This document shows positions 26,501 through 41,200 of a stretch of 64,000 bases of DNA, piece by piece. The stretch is from Phytoseiulus persimilis (taxonomy: Eukaryota; Arthropoda; Arachnida; Mesostigmata; Phytoseiidae). The notes under the pieces were generated by a model. It saw only the letters and a list, made by a program, of their open reading frames with translations, searched no databases and was not told the origin of the DNA. The DNA lies in the NCBI GenBank assembly GCA_037576195.1, contig CM075101.1:43834001-43898000 (forward strand), written 5' to 3'. Numbering within the stretch: the stretch's first letter is position 1; each line of letters starts with the position of its first letter. Made by a program: the position numbers and the translations under genes.

Positions 26501-28700
26501 CCTCACTCTTTTCCCATTCGCTGACTCCACTGACATTGAGTACTTTTTTCTATCAGTATTATGAGTATGGGTCAACTCTGGAGTACGCACTATCTCCCTC
26601 CCTAGCGTTTGTCTGTGCATGTGTGCAAGATCCTGTGGTTCGAGAAACGTAGGTTGTATGACAGCCTATTTTTTCAAACGTGGGCATGGTTCGAGCTCTG
26701 AGGAAATTTGAAGCTATTTTCTGAGAACAGAGCCAACACTGACAACGCGCGTCACTCATGAGGGCGCTCAGGTTGAGTTTTGCTGAAGTGATCCCTACGT
26801 TAGCTCGCAACGGCACCGGGTGAATTTGAGGTTGGAACTGCTCGTGCAATTGGTTCTGCTCGCCCAAACTTTGGCTCGGTTTGGTTATGGTCGTGGTGCT
26901 TCTTCAAGCCTGGGATTCGAGGGATTCCGAATCATTGACGATTGGAAGTCAGCTTTGCTACCTCTACCGAAGCTCTGCAAACCGGATCTTTTGAATGACA
27001 GCATGAGGAGGAATCGGACACCACTCATCGTTTCAAGCTAGGTGTGATCGAGGTGCTTCTGAGGCAGCTCTGGCGAACGAGGCAACGGTTTCAGGCGCGC
27101 CACTGGGAAACAGGTGCAAAACGATTCTGCGGGATGCACTGTCAAATGGAGAGCAGATTTCTCCACTCATTCTGAGATCCACGGGTTAGGAGACATCGGA
27201 ATCGAGTTTGTTCTCGAGCGTTCTCAAACGGGATTTCGAGCAATTTCACTAGAATCTAGGTGGAAAGTCTCGAGCAGTTGAGCTTAGGATCGGAAAGTCG
27301 ACAGAATGAGAGCTCGCGGCCGACAGGCGGGCAGGGCTCTTTACCCGATCAGAACAGAGGGGCGACGGGGTGCACATGGTTGCATAATTTTTGTCGCTCG
27401 AACGGACTCTCCCTCCGTAGACAAAACAGTCCTCGAGGAAGAAGAATTCAGGGGAAGACTTGGAAGCGGAGAGGACTTTCTCCGGAGTGGAACTCCAAAT
27501 TGGTGGAATCCCAAGAGAATGGACGGAGCCTCGGCGAGTTCGCCGCACATTTTATCTTGATGCAGAACTTCCCAAGGAATAGCTCAGCTTTCTTGTGTCG
27601 CGTGTGACTCGCTTGAATTGAGCGTGAAAAGTCCTTGACATCCTAAACGGAGCTGTGCCCCACTCTATACACGAAGTCACGAGCCTAGTGAATAGGATTT
27701 GAGCCAAAAATGTTGTTCAGCAAGACTCTTCCCAGAATGAATGACCAATCTTTATCCTGCCATTGGGGGCGATTCCCTCCATGCGGACGAACTGCTGAAT
27801 TCCATGGACGATTCACTCCCTGAAATCCTAATGTGACAGCTCGATAAGCTTCTCAACGACTACGTCGGGCAAGAAGTACTCACGCTGGTGGGCAAGCGTG
27901 CATGTTTCGACCACTAGAGACTAGTATAGCTAGAAGCTCTCCGCGGGGAGTCGATCCGGCTCACTCAGGATGGAGGAAGACAGGACAAGCTCACTTGCGA
28001 GGCCCTAATCCCACCCTCATATCGGCCCTTCATGTCCATGGTCCCCGTCTTCTCGTGAAAGGTTTCGGCTTCTCATCCCCTGAATCTCACTCGGATCCCT
28101 CCGAAATCTTTGCTAGCGACCCGAATCCTTTTCGGGTTCGGACGCCGTAGTTGACATTCCACAAGCGGAGCGACGCCAGCTCTCGATAGGATTCGGAATA
28201 CAGAAGCACGATCCATTCCAAACTCTCAACGAGCCCTCCTGCTGCCCCCGGCTCGATCACTTTGTCACCAGGCACTCTTTGCCTGGTTCCATGGGCTGCG
28301 GGTCAGCGGTTCCTGGAGTTATCTGATAATGCAGCAACGAATGATTGAAAAATAGAAGATGTAGGATCCAGGAAGTCGCAGAGCCAACTCGGAAGAATCT
28401 CCGACCGCCTGATGTCGGAACGGTTTCCCGCCCGAACTTTTCTAGCAGACGACACATTCGGGCAGCGCTGCGGCGGCAATTTCGCTGCCACCGGCTGAGT
28501 ATTGCTTCTCTCGCCTGCTTGCCACTCAGCTTGGCCGCTACCCATGCTGTGTGCCGCTGCTGGCAGCGGCTCGTACTCCTCGCCGACGGCACTGCTTCTT
28601 TTCGTTCTTGCTGTTGTTACCGCTCGTCGTCGTGAACGTCGAGAGTGATCGTCATCACCAAACGGCGAGCAAAGAGCGAGCCCCGGCTATTCCTGCTGCC
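23550..28700. other. About 5 kb without a recognised gene
   Basis: Should contain the 5' end of the minus-strand TRAF-like gene. Several short frames on both strands look weakly protein-like, such as 23849-23613 minus and 26017-25775 minus, but none shows a domain or consistent splicing. A repeat module at 24968-25262 is described separately. Confidence 0.4.
24968..25262. repeat. Dispersed-repeat remnant with a 31-bp tandem duplication
   Basis: Begins with AGTGGCGGTATCTAGAGG, like the ends of common degenerate DNA transposons (AGTGGCGGATCTAG type, from memory). It contains two 31-bp direct copies at 25011-25041 and 25042-25072 sharing GGGCGC(G/A)AAGCTGATGGG and GCAGTTA-like ends. Further partial copies (CCTGAGGGGCG) lie near 25160 and 25250. 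No open frame for a transposase was seen. Confidence 0.5.
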
Positions 28701-29231
28701 GCTTCTTGACGGTGTCCCGTAGTGGTCGCCGGCATAGTCTCCTAGTGGTGTTGGTGGTGCGCCGCTTTCTTGCCTCCTCTCAGCTGCTGTTTCCGATGCT
28801 GCTACGGCTGCCGCAAGTCTAGTCAGTCAGTCAGCGACGGTGTCGAACCGGAGGCGGTGGAGTGTGTTTGCGTGTTGCCGCTGCCAGTGCCAACTGCGAA
28901 ATCGTGTGTGTCTGTTTTATTTCCATCCACGAGAACGTCGTCGACGACAGAAGCATCCAACGATGTCGTCCTGCCAGTGACAGCGGAGGATACTCTGTGT
29001 TGCCGGCCGATGACGATTAGTTCTCCTTTTCTACCGTCGTCACCATCGCCGTCGCGGTCATCCGTGTTATTGTTGTTGTCGCCGCCGTCGTCGGTACCCC
29101 ATTGGAATAACGTCGATTGACCGGCAGGAGTTGGAAAGACTCTCAATCGACGAGTTCGTTCGCTCAACGACCCAGGATTAGAATCGACAATTTCATCGGC
29201 AACAATCGCTGTGGAGTCACAAGCCAGCACT
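28500..29231 (+). promoter_or_regulatory. Probable Amph promoter / 5' UTR region
   Basis: The sequence upstream of the Amph start codon is rich in imperfect CTG, CGT and GTT triplets and short CAGT repeats (AGTCAGTCAGTCAG near 28817). This composition creates long open frames on both strands (for example minus 29269-28823) that encode only low-complexity Asp/Ser/Thr-rich sequence. I see no TATA box. The transcription start was not determined. Confidence 0.4.
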
Positions 29232-32200
29232 ATGGCGACGATGACAGCAAACACCGAAAACCCTAACAAGACATTCAGCCAGGTGATTCAAAAACATGCG
29301 GGGAGAGCTAAAGAAAGGGTGAGTTGTGGTCAATGATAACTAGTTGTCAGGTAGCTCGGAGTGGCCTCGTCCCGTGGTGCGTCTTCGATCACTTCCTTCC
29401 TGGCCCGTCCACAATCCGAGGATCTCCGGATCCACTCCGAACCTCACGTTAGCCGGAGGTACTCTTTTGATCGTCGAGGTGTGTTCCAACTGGGTCCGGA
29501 AGGGGTCTTCTGTGGAAGTACTTGACTACCTCTCTGAGCCCGTCCGGCCACAGCTTTCGGAGACATCAACAACATCTTTCTCTCAAGAGTTCAGTAGGAC
29601 GAGCGGCTCCTCATCAACTCTTTCGGCCTGTGTTCGAGTGACAGAGCTGGTCTCGAGTGGAATGGCTCTATTTATATGTTCAGCCGTAACTCGAACAGGC
29701 GGATATGAGAGCTTCATAACCGGCACTGTACGGGTTATCTGATAACAATAAATGATCGCTTTTGAAGAAGCATTCCACCGTCGAGTGACAGAATGGAAAC
29801 TGGTCGATGGTCTCGCCCAAAGCCGGCTACCTCTGAATGTGAAATTCATACACCGTTGTTCAACTGGACTCGTCAGCGTCGAACGATTCGAAAGTCTCGG
29901 AGCACTCTGACTCGCTCCATCTATACGCCATGATCCTGGACACATCCCTCTTTCCGGCCGGAAATTTCGAGTGAATCCCGCCGAATAGGAACGCATTCGC
30001 TGTACGATATCGGTGTCAGAAGCAGACAGTCGGTTAGTCAGTCAGAGAAACAGGGCAAGTAGCCGTCGTCTTCGTCACCAGAAGGCTGTGCGAGAGAAAC
30101 GCTCTCAGGTCACACGCGTAGCTGATGCGGCTCAGTACTTGGATGAATAAGCGAGAGAAAGATTCGCCCTGCCGACCTCCAGAATTTCAGCCAAGCGGTT
30201 GCGCGGTTAACTAGTTTTGCCTCACCACCAAATCCGAACAGATTATCGGCGGCAAGCGGATCACAATGTCGCTCACGATTGACTCTGGGTGCTTTGTTTG
30301 ATTTCGCGAGGCTGTGTGTGCGTGCTCTTGATTCGATCTGAACAGCTGAGATGCCGCAGCTGATTTCGAGAGGGAGCCGCGGAAAACGAACGAGCGGGCG
30401 GGTTGGATTGGCCGGTCGCCGCTCTGCCGTTCGCTCGGCTCGCCGGTGAACCAGCATGGAACCACAATGAACGAGCCGAGAGAATCGGCGAACGTTTCAA
30501 GCAACCGGTTTACACTTTGAATCACGACACGACCACGAAAACCTTGTTGAGCAAAGCCGTTCCCCGAAGTTCCTCTTCGATTTTCGTGGACATCGAATAA
30601 CTGGGCAGAACTTGGCGCTTGCAAAGGCGAGGGGCGTGTTGTGAAGTCTCGAGGCTGAGGGCCCCGATGAGACGGCATGGGTATTCGCCGTCTTCGGTAA
30701 CTTCGCAGTTGGGAGTTTCCCCTGCAAAAGCTCACCGGATTGTTTGAGCAGAACTCTAATGAGAGAGTGATGAATCGCGTCGCCGAATTCCGCTGATGTC
30801 CAGGTTGCGGCTCGCCTCCTTCTCGGAACTTTTTCTTCTTGCGGGGGCCAGGGAGAAAAAACGACTGCTGTGGGAGCTGCATGCCCACTGAAAACCCAGT
30901 GTCTGCCCAGCCTTCGCTTTTCGGGTGAAGGTCCGAGAATTCTCTACTCCTCATACTCTACTCCTCTCCTCGGAACCTACAGCGATTGGGAAGCACTGTG
31001 AGGGACAACGAGTTTCCCTCAGCATGATCAGCTGTGGCGCGGAACCGAATACTTCTCGTCAAAATGCTCCAAGAATATCAGCTGAGTTATGAGTCACACA
31101 CTCAACTCACGCGGAGCTGCCTACAGTCAGCAACTGTCCGTCCTCGACTCATGAAACGAAACGCTTTTGGACCTTGAGCGCTCTTTCAATCGTTCACCAA
31201 AGCTTCCTCGAGATGCACCACTTCTGGGCTCTCGAGTCGATGTCGGATGCGACGTGATTCAATTCGCCTTGGAAGGCCGACTTTCCGATTGAAATAACGT
31301 TTGAGCTCCCTGTCGAACTCCATATTCATCGCAGGGTACTCATGGTGTGCCTCGACTGGAGCTCAAAGAGGTTGCAGCTGGCGGCTCGCGTCAATTACCT
31401 ACTTCCCTCAGGGATCGATTCAACGTCGACTCCTTTTCCGCCTGAATGAAGCATTGGCCGCCCCGTTCATTCGACCAGTGGGCTTCTGGGCAACGGCTGG
31501 CTCAATTAAACGCAGACCTGGGAGGCAAGCAGGCCCGCGCCCCGGTCTGCGAGACAGTCACTGAGCCGGGGAAGTAGAGAGACACGGGGTGTGTGTTAAG
31601 AACGCTGCATCTGCAAAGATGTCGCTTGGTGACGTTTATGCCTCGGAGGACCTTCGGACGGGTGAGCACAAGCGGCGCTTGGTGGTTCGAGGCGACCTCG
31701 GGCAAACCTCGTTGCCGAGGGTCGGACCCGTCGCAGGCCGTGCTTTGGTGACTGACTGACTGACCCAGAAAGCCGCCTCAGATATCGCGAGGATAAGTCG
31801 GGCTGGACGTTTCCTCTTCCTTCGTCTTCTTCTCGTCGTCGTGGAACGCTGTGAACGAGCCAAGAGAAAGCACTGTTTCTGACTTTGGGAGGAAGCGGCA
31901 TTGACGAATTCACTTTGATCGCAATCAAACTCCGGACTGGATTTTAGTTTCCCGAATCCGCGTTGACTTCCCGTTCCTCCCTCCTACCGCGAGAGAAGGG
32001 TGCCCTCGGTATTGAGAGGAAGTTGGGAAGCAGCTGGCTGGGAAGATGGCTCATATTCGAGGGAACTCCGACCCCCGGGCGGGCTCGAATGGGGGTTGGG
32101 GGAGGGGGGTTGGGATTTACGGCTCCGATGGATTTGTTGAACATTCCTCAATACACATTTTCGGTTTGGTGTCGGATGCGTTTCCTGTGTTTTTTAGGCT

Positions 32201-35200
32201 TTTCGCCGCCGGTTTTTTGGGATTCATGTGTCATCTTAGTCTCGCTTGGCAGCAGGCTGGCCGAGCATCGAAGTGGGTCGTCGACGGACGTCGCCAGTGA
32301 TTCTTTTTCGGCGTTAATTGCGAACGTACGGCTTCTGTAACTTCACGGGCGGCAGACAGTCACGGTGCAAGAACAAGAATCAATCCAATAAATTATGGAC
32401 ACGGCTCGATCCCAGCTCGTCGCCACCAATGCCGGCCGAGATAACTTCCCCTCGTGGCGGATTCCGCCGCTCTGTCGGTAGGCCACGATTCTCATGAAGT
32501 TTCCACGAAGCTCCCAGTGTATTTGTTAGTGGCGAGCGTCGGAGAATACTGTCTCCGAAACGATGGCGAAAATGGCCCTCGTTGATTCCGAGGAGCAAAT
32601 ATCGGCGAGCGAATAATCTGACCAGGAATCCGCGAACATTGCTTGTCCATTGTTGCGGAGATAGCTCAAAAAGTTTCTGCGTCGATATCCACCGCCAACG
32701 TCGGCGTGCGTCGCGCGCATCGATCGTGAATTCACGTCGCGAAGGCTCACTTGAGAATTATGTTACGAACAGCTGTGGCGACTGTGTCCCCGTCAGGGAC
32801 GATCGCTAGAGCCCCTCCGTGTCCTGTACGTGTTTTCTGTCGACTCGGAGCGCGGCTTCTACCCTTTGTGCCGCCTTTGACTGGGTCATCATGCTCAGAG
32901 GGAAATCATACTCAGCGCGCGAGCTCGAGTAGGAGAAGAAAATGGTCACTGAAAGGCTCGGAAACCTCGCGAGAGAGAACGAGAGTCTACAACCTTGGCA
33001 GGCAAACTCCAACTGGAAATTCCGATCTGTCGGAAGAGAGACCAATCGGTGAGAGGAGGGAGAAACGCCACGAGTTGCCGTATTGCTCGTTGTTCCGATG
33101 ATTTCGTCGAAACTACCGGAGCGCTGAGATGGCCACGAGCGGAGACAAACCGATCCTGGATTTATTCGAGCGGATAACACTCGAAGTTGTCAACCTCAAA
33201 CGGAAACTTACGCCCGTTTAACTCGCTGACTTCTCATGCAGCTGCGGCGCCCTCTGCGGTCGAGCAGAGCTGATAGAGGTCTTCATTTCTGTGTACAACG
33301 GGCAACAGGGGGAGAAAGTCCGATAGTTTTCTGTTGATGCGCATAGTCCACGTTTCCGTGGCTTCGTTCTACTCCAAGATCACGGTCGAGTGGTCAAACT
33401 CGTCCATCGAACAACAAGTGAGCCGCCACGAAAGTTGTTAGCCGGAGCATGTATCCGCTTGGCCATTCACTGCTCACGACGCGTATTCGCTCAAGCCGCT
33501 TCTCGGTCGCGAAGCTCGTTCGGGCATCGCGGCTCTTCCAAATTTTCTGTCGAATCTTCTCAAACCGAGGAGAAGAAGAAGAAAAACACGCGCCCAACTG
33601 CTAGCCAACAGCTGAGACGCGAAGTCTTCATCGCGATAACTGTCGCCCATCCGAGTCTAGTCGTTACCGTCCAAGGAGGAACTCTGGAAGAGAATTTCAC
33701 AGAGCTCGACGGGGACTTCGAGCTCGGATGGCAGTCCGCTCGAATTGTTCGGATATCCGCGGAATACGCCGACCCGACCTCGAAGCGCCGTGAATTCACA
33801 GCAGATCCAGATATTTTAAGCAGCTTAGGATCCAGAGGAGGTCGAGGTTTCCGTTCTGCGTACCGGTGAATCCGACACTATTTTTTTTTCTCTTTCGCTC
33901 CGCTCGCAGCGATCCGTGTAAACAGAGCCCTAAATCTTGTGCTCGGTGCGATCGTTCGCGTGGATGACTAAGTGAGATCTCATGCATCAAACGCGCCCAC
34001 GCAGACTGGGATGCCCGATGTGAACCTCAAGCTGGAAGGAATGAATCCGGGACTCAGTGTGAGTGTGCTCAGCGCCTCCGGAATCGCTTTCTCTCCGAAG
34101 ATCACGCTGTCTCCAACCGGCAACGGCGACGTTCGTTGTCCGCGTCGGGTCTTCCGCGATATTCGTACAGGGGCTCCGAGAGGTTGCCTGAAGCCATACA
34201 TTCCTCGTCGAAGATCGTCAGGACAAGCATCCCGTTGTTCGATACTCGAGCTCAGGAGGCTCGATTCGGGGCACTTCGTATTCGGGTTCGGTGAAAGAGT
34301 GGAGATCGAGTTGGAATCGACGTTGCCGGTTTCCTCACAAACGCCGATGATCGGCTAGCCTGGCGGATCAATAGGTCCCGGAGAACAGAGCTGTTTTCTG
34401 CCTGCACAGTGAAATCACCTCCGTACCTCTTCGGCCAGCTTCCCTGTTCGATGAGCCATAACACTCCGTCTGGCACCGTAGAGAACATCCTGGGGCCCCC
34501 TGCGGCGCATGTAGTGGGCCGGTTACGGATCTCATGAGCGGCTCGACTAACTCGCTCCGCTGGCGCCGCGCAGCTTTCCAACGACACGTGCACAAATCCC
34601 AATGAAGTTGTTGTCTCGAACCCAAGTGGAAGGTTTGCGAAGTATCGGCAAGGTCTCAAGATGAAAATCAGGACTCGGTAACTCGAAATGAATCCTCCTC
34701 CTCTAAGATTCGTCAGCAGGGAAACGAATGGTTCCGCTCGAATGCCGTGGCCCTGAATACTCACGTGGTGAGTCGATCGCTCCCAGTGTTTAATTGTGGA
34801 AAACCTGATCGCTGTGGCGTCAAGTGGTGGGAGACTACACGCGTCGTAACCCCCCGAAAAGATGCTCGTCGAGCTCGATCAGCGTCAGCCGAACTCGGGT
34901 TTGAAAACGTCGTCCTTCTGGCTAGGGAGGGCTCCCGTACAACGGGATCTGTTCAGGTGGGCTGGGCGGTGCGGAGAAAGATCGCGATCGTTGTACGTCG
35001 CGAGTTGCTAAGAGGCGTTTGGTAGAGCTGATGGCATAACAACGGTGATCGTGTCGCCGGTACGCGCGCCTGCGATTGACAAAGTGCTGTGGTCTCCTTA
35101 CGAAATATCAGTAATGGCTGTCATACAAATGGGATGGTTCCAATGAGGGGCTGGTGTTGTGGGCAAGTTCGCGTAATTTCGGCGTCTATTATAATGCTGC

Positions 35201-38200
35201 AGTTCATTCACCGTATTTGCGTAGGTGTCCGCGACCGTAGGACGCACTGCGCTACGGAAGTCCCACTGAGATGGTGGTGCGGTGAACCGTTTTCATCACA
35301 GTCGAACGACCGGCCGGTCGCCTTCCTCTGTGAAAGATCGACGCTCTGAGTGAAGTTCATCGATTCGCTGCTTAGAGCCTCCCGTCGCGAGGCATATTCA
35401 CGGTGGAAAACCGCCGATTTCACCCGGGCAGCCGGTTTCGAAGAGTTCCGATTCCGAAGCAGGGTCGAAAGGTTCTTCTCTTCCGTTTCTCTGAGAACTG
35501 TTTCTTCTGAAATCCCCGCCAGCTACAGACTGCGGTCCCAGATGCGATTATCCCAACCACCCCCCTCCCCCCTCTGCGGTCTAACGACAATGATTCCGAA
35601 CGATCAGTTTTCGTTTCGCGGCGGAGCGGACGAGAGAAATCCTTTTTAGACATTCTGACGACTCACAGGTCCGTTCAAGCGTTCTTTCACTGCTCTGTTC
35701 GACTGTGATGGAATCCAAGTATTGAGCCATTGCTCAGCTAAAAGAACCTAATGGCTTTTCAAAGCAGGCGTAATCTTCTGAGATATGGGACGACATGACA
35801 GGTCAGTCGACGATAAACATCCATCGCGGTTCGGATGCCATAAATTTCCCGAACTCCATGTAAAGTAGATGACCGAGAGATCGCCGCTCGATTTCTATTT
35901 TCCGTCTGCGCTCTAGAGAATACGATGCTCTCTCGAGGAACGCTTACACGACCAAGTGTCCGGCTGACGTCTTCGAGCTCAATCAGTTTCACGTGGGAGG
36001 ATGAGAAGCGTTCGTCGGAGTTTGTCATACCAATCGTTGACGATCACACTGCACCATCGTCGTACAGATCAGCATTTTGTTCCGGCGATTTCATCTTTAG
36101 GGTCAGAGGTGGCTTTGGCAGTGCATCCATCGAGCGACCTCAGATTCAAACGAAAAGAGCTGATACGGACGTCGTCCGGTACATACAGCAAGAGAAAAAA
36201 AACCGGCATCCGACAAAATCGCAACTTGTTCGACGGAATCGGTTGACCGCTTGAACAATCTCTTTGCTATGTTGATCGCCATCGAAAGAATTCATTGAAC
36301 AGCGAGAGATTGGTCCGGGAGGAGAAACTTCCATCGAAGCTCTGACCGGGCGACAGCGGGACGCAGTTTGCATTCGCGTATTCGACCTAGAAAAACTTTG
36401 TGTGACCACCGCACGAAACTCAAATTATCGTGGCGAAAGTCCCAAAACTAATATCTGGCACGATCTGAAAACAAAAAACGAGAAACTCAAATTTGGGCAA
36501 AATGATCGTGTTGCGAAATTCTCCGAAGCCGACCCGCAAACCGTTCTGAAGGTCACCCTTCCTGCTTGGGATTGAAAGTCTCTCGGGAGAAAAGCTTCAC
36601 GACCACGTGCATCACATCCAGCCAGTGAGGAAAAGATTCAGTCTTCTCCAGTGAGCTAGGAACGAGATTCAGATGACCGGAATTACGAGTCTCTGTACGC
36701 AATATCCGTACACCAGCGGATGGCACTAGACTCCTGACGTGAACGAAGATGGCATGCATCGGAGAGAATGGAAGAAACGATCTGGAGGACTTCACGGCTC
36801 TGAATGATCGATTCCAGCCTGCATTCGTTCTTACTGGAAAATTATTCCAGCTCTGGCAGAGGGAGAGGTGGAATAGCGTTCCGTTCGTCGAAGCGCTGGA
36901 TGTTGGCCGTCGAAATCAGTGAAGTCAGCGTATAAGCGATGTCTGTTGTATCTGGGTTCCCTCCAACAGAAAGAATTCGCCCGGATTCTCTTGAGAAGAA
37001 GTCGAAGATCTGCGACAACGTCGTCGTTGACTGCCTTCGTTCTCGCTCCGCTTGCCGATCGTGTCTTCTGGGTGACTTCGCCGGAGCTCGAGCGCTTTCC
37101 AGATCTCCCTGGTCGCTCCCGGAGTAGTTTCACGGAGGATTCCCAACTGCTCGTTAGGATTCGACCGAGATTCGACGCCGGGGAAATCCCCGCATGTCCT
37201 CCCAGCGTCGGAAAAGTGTCGAATCATGACAATGAACCAAGTCTACTGGGACCGAACTTCATGGGAACAGACTTGAGGCAGTCTGGAAGTTCATTTCTCC
37301 TCTCTAGATGGTTCGAAACAGTCGCCCGAGGCGTTCCGAGGTCTCAACCCGCTAGAACAGTAGTGAATTCCAGTCGACTCGTATGTGTGTGCGCCCGCGA
37401 CACTTGCACAGCGTTTGTCCCACCCAGCGACTGAGTATATTTAGAGTGAGCGCACTTTCTCCCGGGCTGGGAAGGTTCAGAGCCGGCCCGGCGTCTGAAC
37501 CGCCGATGCCCCGTCCGCCTAGAGCTCGCTCGAGATTCGAGCGGTCAACGAAGACGCCTTGCGAAAGCTTTCACTGGGAACCATTCTTTATTTTCCCCAG
37601 TAGTCTTCGCCAGTGTCGAAGACTTATTTCGATAGTCAGGCCGCTGATAATTATCCGCTGATCGACACGACTCCATCTGGTGCGTGTCTTGGCTTCGCAT
37701 GTAGAATCGTTTCTCATTAGAGCAAAACATGCGTATCCACGCACCACTTTCGCCGGATCACTCCAGTTGGGAGGGGGTCCCGACTCTGGAAAAGCGCGTC
37801 ATTTCTTAATTTTCGTACGAAATTCGACACGCTCATCAACGAGCCAATCGCCCGGAGCAGCCAGTCAACCAAGAGGACATCGTGCCCGAATAGTTGAGGC
37901 AAATAAGTTGGCAGCAGAATATCGACAAGCTCAAGAGACGAGGATGTCCCCATGAGCGTGCTCGTCCATGGTTCACGACTTCTGTTTCCGGCCGAGTCCC
38001 GTCCCGGAATGAATTCATTCGCTTTTTGTGTGGCCACCATGACAGTTTCCGAACAGCTGATCCAGCGCATGGTTCCAGGTACGGTACCGTGCGCTTGCGC
38101 CGATGTGACATCCGACGGATCGGTTCTCTCGATTGATCGAACTGTCAATCAGCGATCGCTCAGCTGGGCTACGTGATCGAGGAAATGAGCTGATCTGAGC

Positions 38201-41200
38201 TGAAGATTTCTGTCCCGTCGGACGATCGGAGTCGATGTTCATCTCAGATCAGCTCATTTCCCCCCAGGCTAGCGGAAAATCTCCCAGTCAAGCGACCGCT
38301 AGCAGGCCTCCGGGCGTCGCATCACCTCTCCACATATCACAATCCAGTGCTCTGACGGTTATTCTCTCGAAAGAAGCTTCCGATTGGGTAGCGGACAGAG
38401 CGGAGATAACAATAACAGGCGGTGGATCCCGGATTGTTCCGTGACTTCAGCAAGAGCTCCCTGCGACGTCGCTCGAAGAGTCGGTCAGTGAAGCGACTAG
38501 TTTGTCAGTCAAGGTCATTCAGAAGATTTCTATCGGTTTGGTTTGAAACAATTCCCACGTCTGATTTACATCGCCGACGTCGTTGTCGTGGAGCGCCCCG
38601 GCGTTTCGCAGAGACGATCCCGAAACCGACGAAGGTCGTCGATGTTTCTTCAAAAGCCGAACGCTTTCTGAGCTACTGCTGCTTCTGCTCGATTGTTAGG
38701 TATCGCGATTGTATGTCAGTCAAGTTTCCGTGTGTTGTTCACGCAGAATACTTTTGGCTGAAGTTACCGGGAGTGTTTCGTCTCACTGATCCAATATGGA
38801 CGGCTCTCGCTGGAGCCGTGTTCAGACATCGTGGGAGTTTTTCTTCATTTCATTTTGTTCTCATTGCACGCTCCTCCTCGGGATCCGCACGGCCTGATGC
38901 TCACCGTTCCCACCGAAAAAATGCTCACATAACAAATGGGTGAACGGGGAAGAAGATTGACTGCTTTCCTTAGGGTGGTCCTCGCAATATCAGTTCCCTT
39001 CCACAGATCGGCCACAAAAACCTCACTAGGAACCGCCGATTAGATTTTGTTCTCAACACTGACTGCGACGTTCTATGCTGCTACAAATCATGAACATTCT
39101 CCGCAACGAAAGAAAATATTAGGGCTCCCGCACCGAGCGGAGAAGACCACAAAGCCGGAACGAAAGAAACGCTCCTGGTGTGTCGAGGGAGAGCTCCCTC
39201 CACGACTAACAGCATTCCGCGGAGAACACGAATGTGCTCCACATGCTGACCCGATGGCAATGGGGCTCAACCCGCTGTCTCAATTGCACGTTTCTGTTGT
39301 GCAACATGCCATCGCTGCATTCATTGTGTGCACGATTTTGAGGTGTGGAGTCTAGACCTCGTGTGGCTTCTCCGATGAGGTGAACTAGTCGGATTGTTCG
39401 AACTTCAAACGTGCGGAGAGCGAGCCCGTAACAGACTGTGTCTACGATTTGTTGTCGGACGGTATTCTCGGGCTCGTGACGCCGGCTCGTCGGTTCAACT
39501 CTGGTGCAGGTTGACTTTCACGTTTTTCTCCGGTGTTCCTTCGTGGATCTTCTCCGCAAAGCCTGGTCAGCGTCCGGGTTCCCGAGCCAAGCTGGTTCCC
39601 TGCCAGAATCTCGGCTAACACATCGACATCGTGTTGTGGATATTGCCGGCCAAGTTTCAGGCAAGCGGAGTAGATGTTGAGTGCTAACTATAAAAAAGTG
39701 TCCATTGTGAAGAAGGTTACAATGCCACATTACACCGTCGCTCACTCACTCGCTAGCTCGCTCTCGTCGCCCGCCGAACAACTCGAATATCAGCGGCTGT
39801 GACAACAGCTCCGAATATGACCGACGACGTCGGCTGCTTCGAAGAAGTCATTACGTCTACGGGTTTCTAGCCCACATACGTCGCTTCGACATCTCTCATC
39901 GTCTTATATGAATCCTCCCGACTTTGTGACCTGAATCTCGATGTTTAGTTCCTAAAAATGCTCAGGATCCTTCGCCACTACATCAGCTCTTGGGAAGCCG
40001 ATTACGCTTTGACAAATATCCAGCTGTAGAAAATGTAATCACTTCCGACCCAGTGTCTTCAATGGTATTATTTCTGGCTCTTCATCATTCCTGGCTACCC
40101 CCGTCAGAAATTCTTCTCAGGAATTCTCTCGCATCTCGAGCAGTCAGCGATGAGTTGATAACAAAAGCACGAAATCGAGATAAAAACGGAAGCACTTTTC
40201 TCGGTCCGATCCGAAAGTCGAAGCCAGGTCCCCGAGGGGATCATGAGCGAACCATGGTCTCTGATTTGGTATCCAACGTGTGGATCTTCTCGGTAGTCGA
40301 AAAACCGAATCGTCGCAATATGAGCTATTGATTGGCCTCATCGACTTTCGCCTCCTCATTTTAAGTAGGTTTTCGACACGAGAGGAGCTGCGCCTGAGAA
40401 TAAGAACGCGAAGCTTGCTGAAACAGTTTCACCTCATATACAGTGTATTTGATTGCTCAAGGTCGGGCTGCGATTTCAGAGTCTTGACTCTCCACTTGTA
40501 CAAGTCAATCTGAGAATCTACGCCGGTCTCTTCGGGTGCACGTCAACAGGGCTCCGGTTTGAGCCTTGTTGGGGCCAGGGCGCAATTGGCATCACTGAGA
40601 TAGATGGTCAAGCGTTCGTTCCGCCACTCCGATTCGATACAGATGTCCTTCTCCGACCATTTGGTTGCTGAAGAATCACTCCTGGTCACCGAGTGGAGCG
40701 GAATCCGTATAACTGGACCATCCGCTCATTCGGACCTGAATTACAGGTTTCAAATTCTCGCTCTTCATTGAGCTCTACGTGGGATGGAGTCCGGATTATC
40801 GGACCGTCTGCTTTATCGCCTCGGAGCTGTTCTGTTATCATGTGGCCCGATAAAGCGGATTCCACTGAAGGCACAAAGAGGGGAATCATCCAGGTCGGCC
40901 ATGAGTTTGGGCGCCCGAGAAAAACAGCGCCCGTGCGACACGTGCTGACCAGAAAACTGCAGAACGATACGGAAAGTACGCCCGACTTAGCCTCCTGTAA
41001 TCAGCTCTCTGCTTGATCGAGGATCTGTGCAAGGCACGCGAACCCTCGTGTGTTTTCCCAGCGTCCACGCCCGGGCTCGAGCTCATCCACCAACTTCTTG
41101 AGGAACGAGAACTCCCATGGTGTCACTACTAGCGGGACCAACATCGGGAAGTCACGGTGCATATACGTTATGACTATATTTCGCGAGACGGGAAAGAACA

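Noticed and set aside
28823..29269. 148-codon minus-strand ORF opposite the Amph start
   Set aside because: Low-complexity Asp/Gly/Thr sequence created by triplet-rich promoter DNA; it overlaps Amph exon 1 on the other strand.
30211..30954. 247-codon minus-strand ORF in Amph intron 1
   Set aside because: Arg/Ser/Pro-rich without any recognisable domain, with overlapping open frames on both strands; composition rather than coding is the simpler explanation.
34001..34358. Plus-strand frame with HFVFGFGERVEIE, briefly resembling a glycoside hydrolase 31 motif
   Set aside because: Only a short chance resemblance; no other motif of the family and no splice structure around it.
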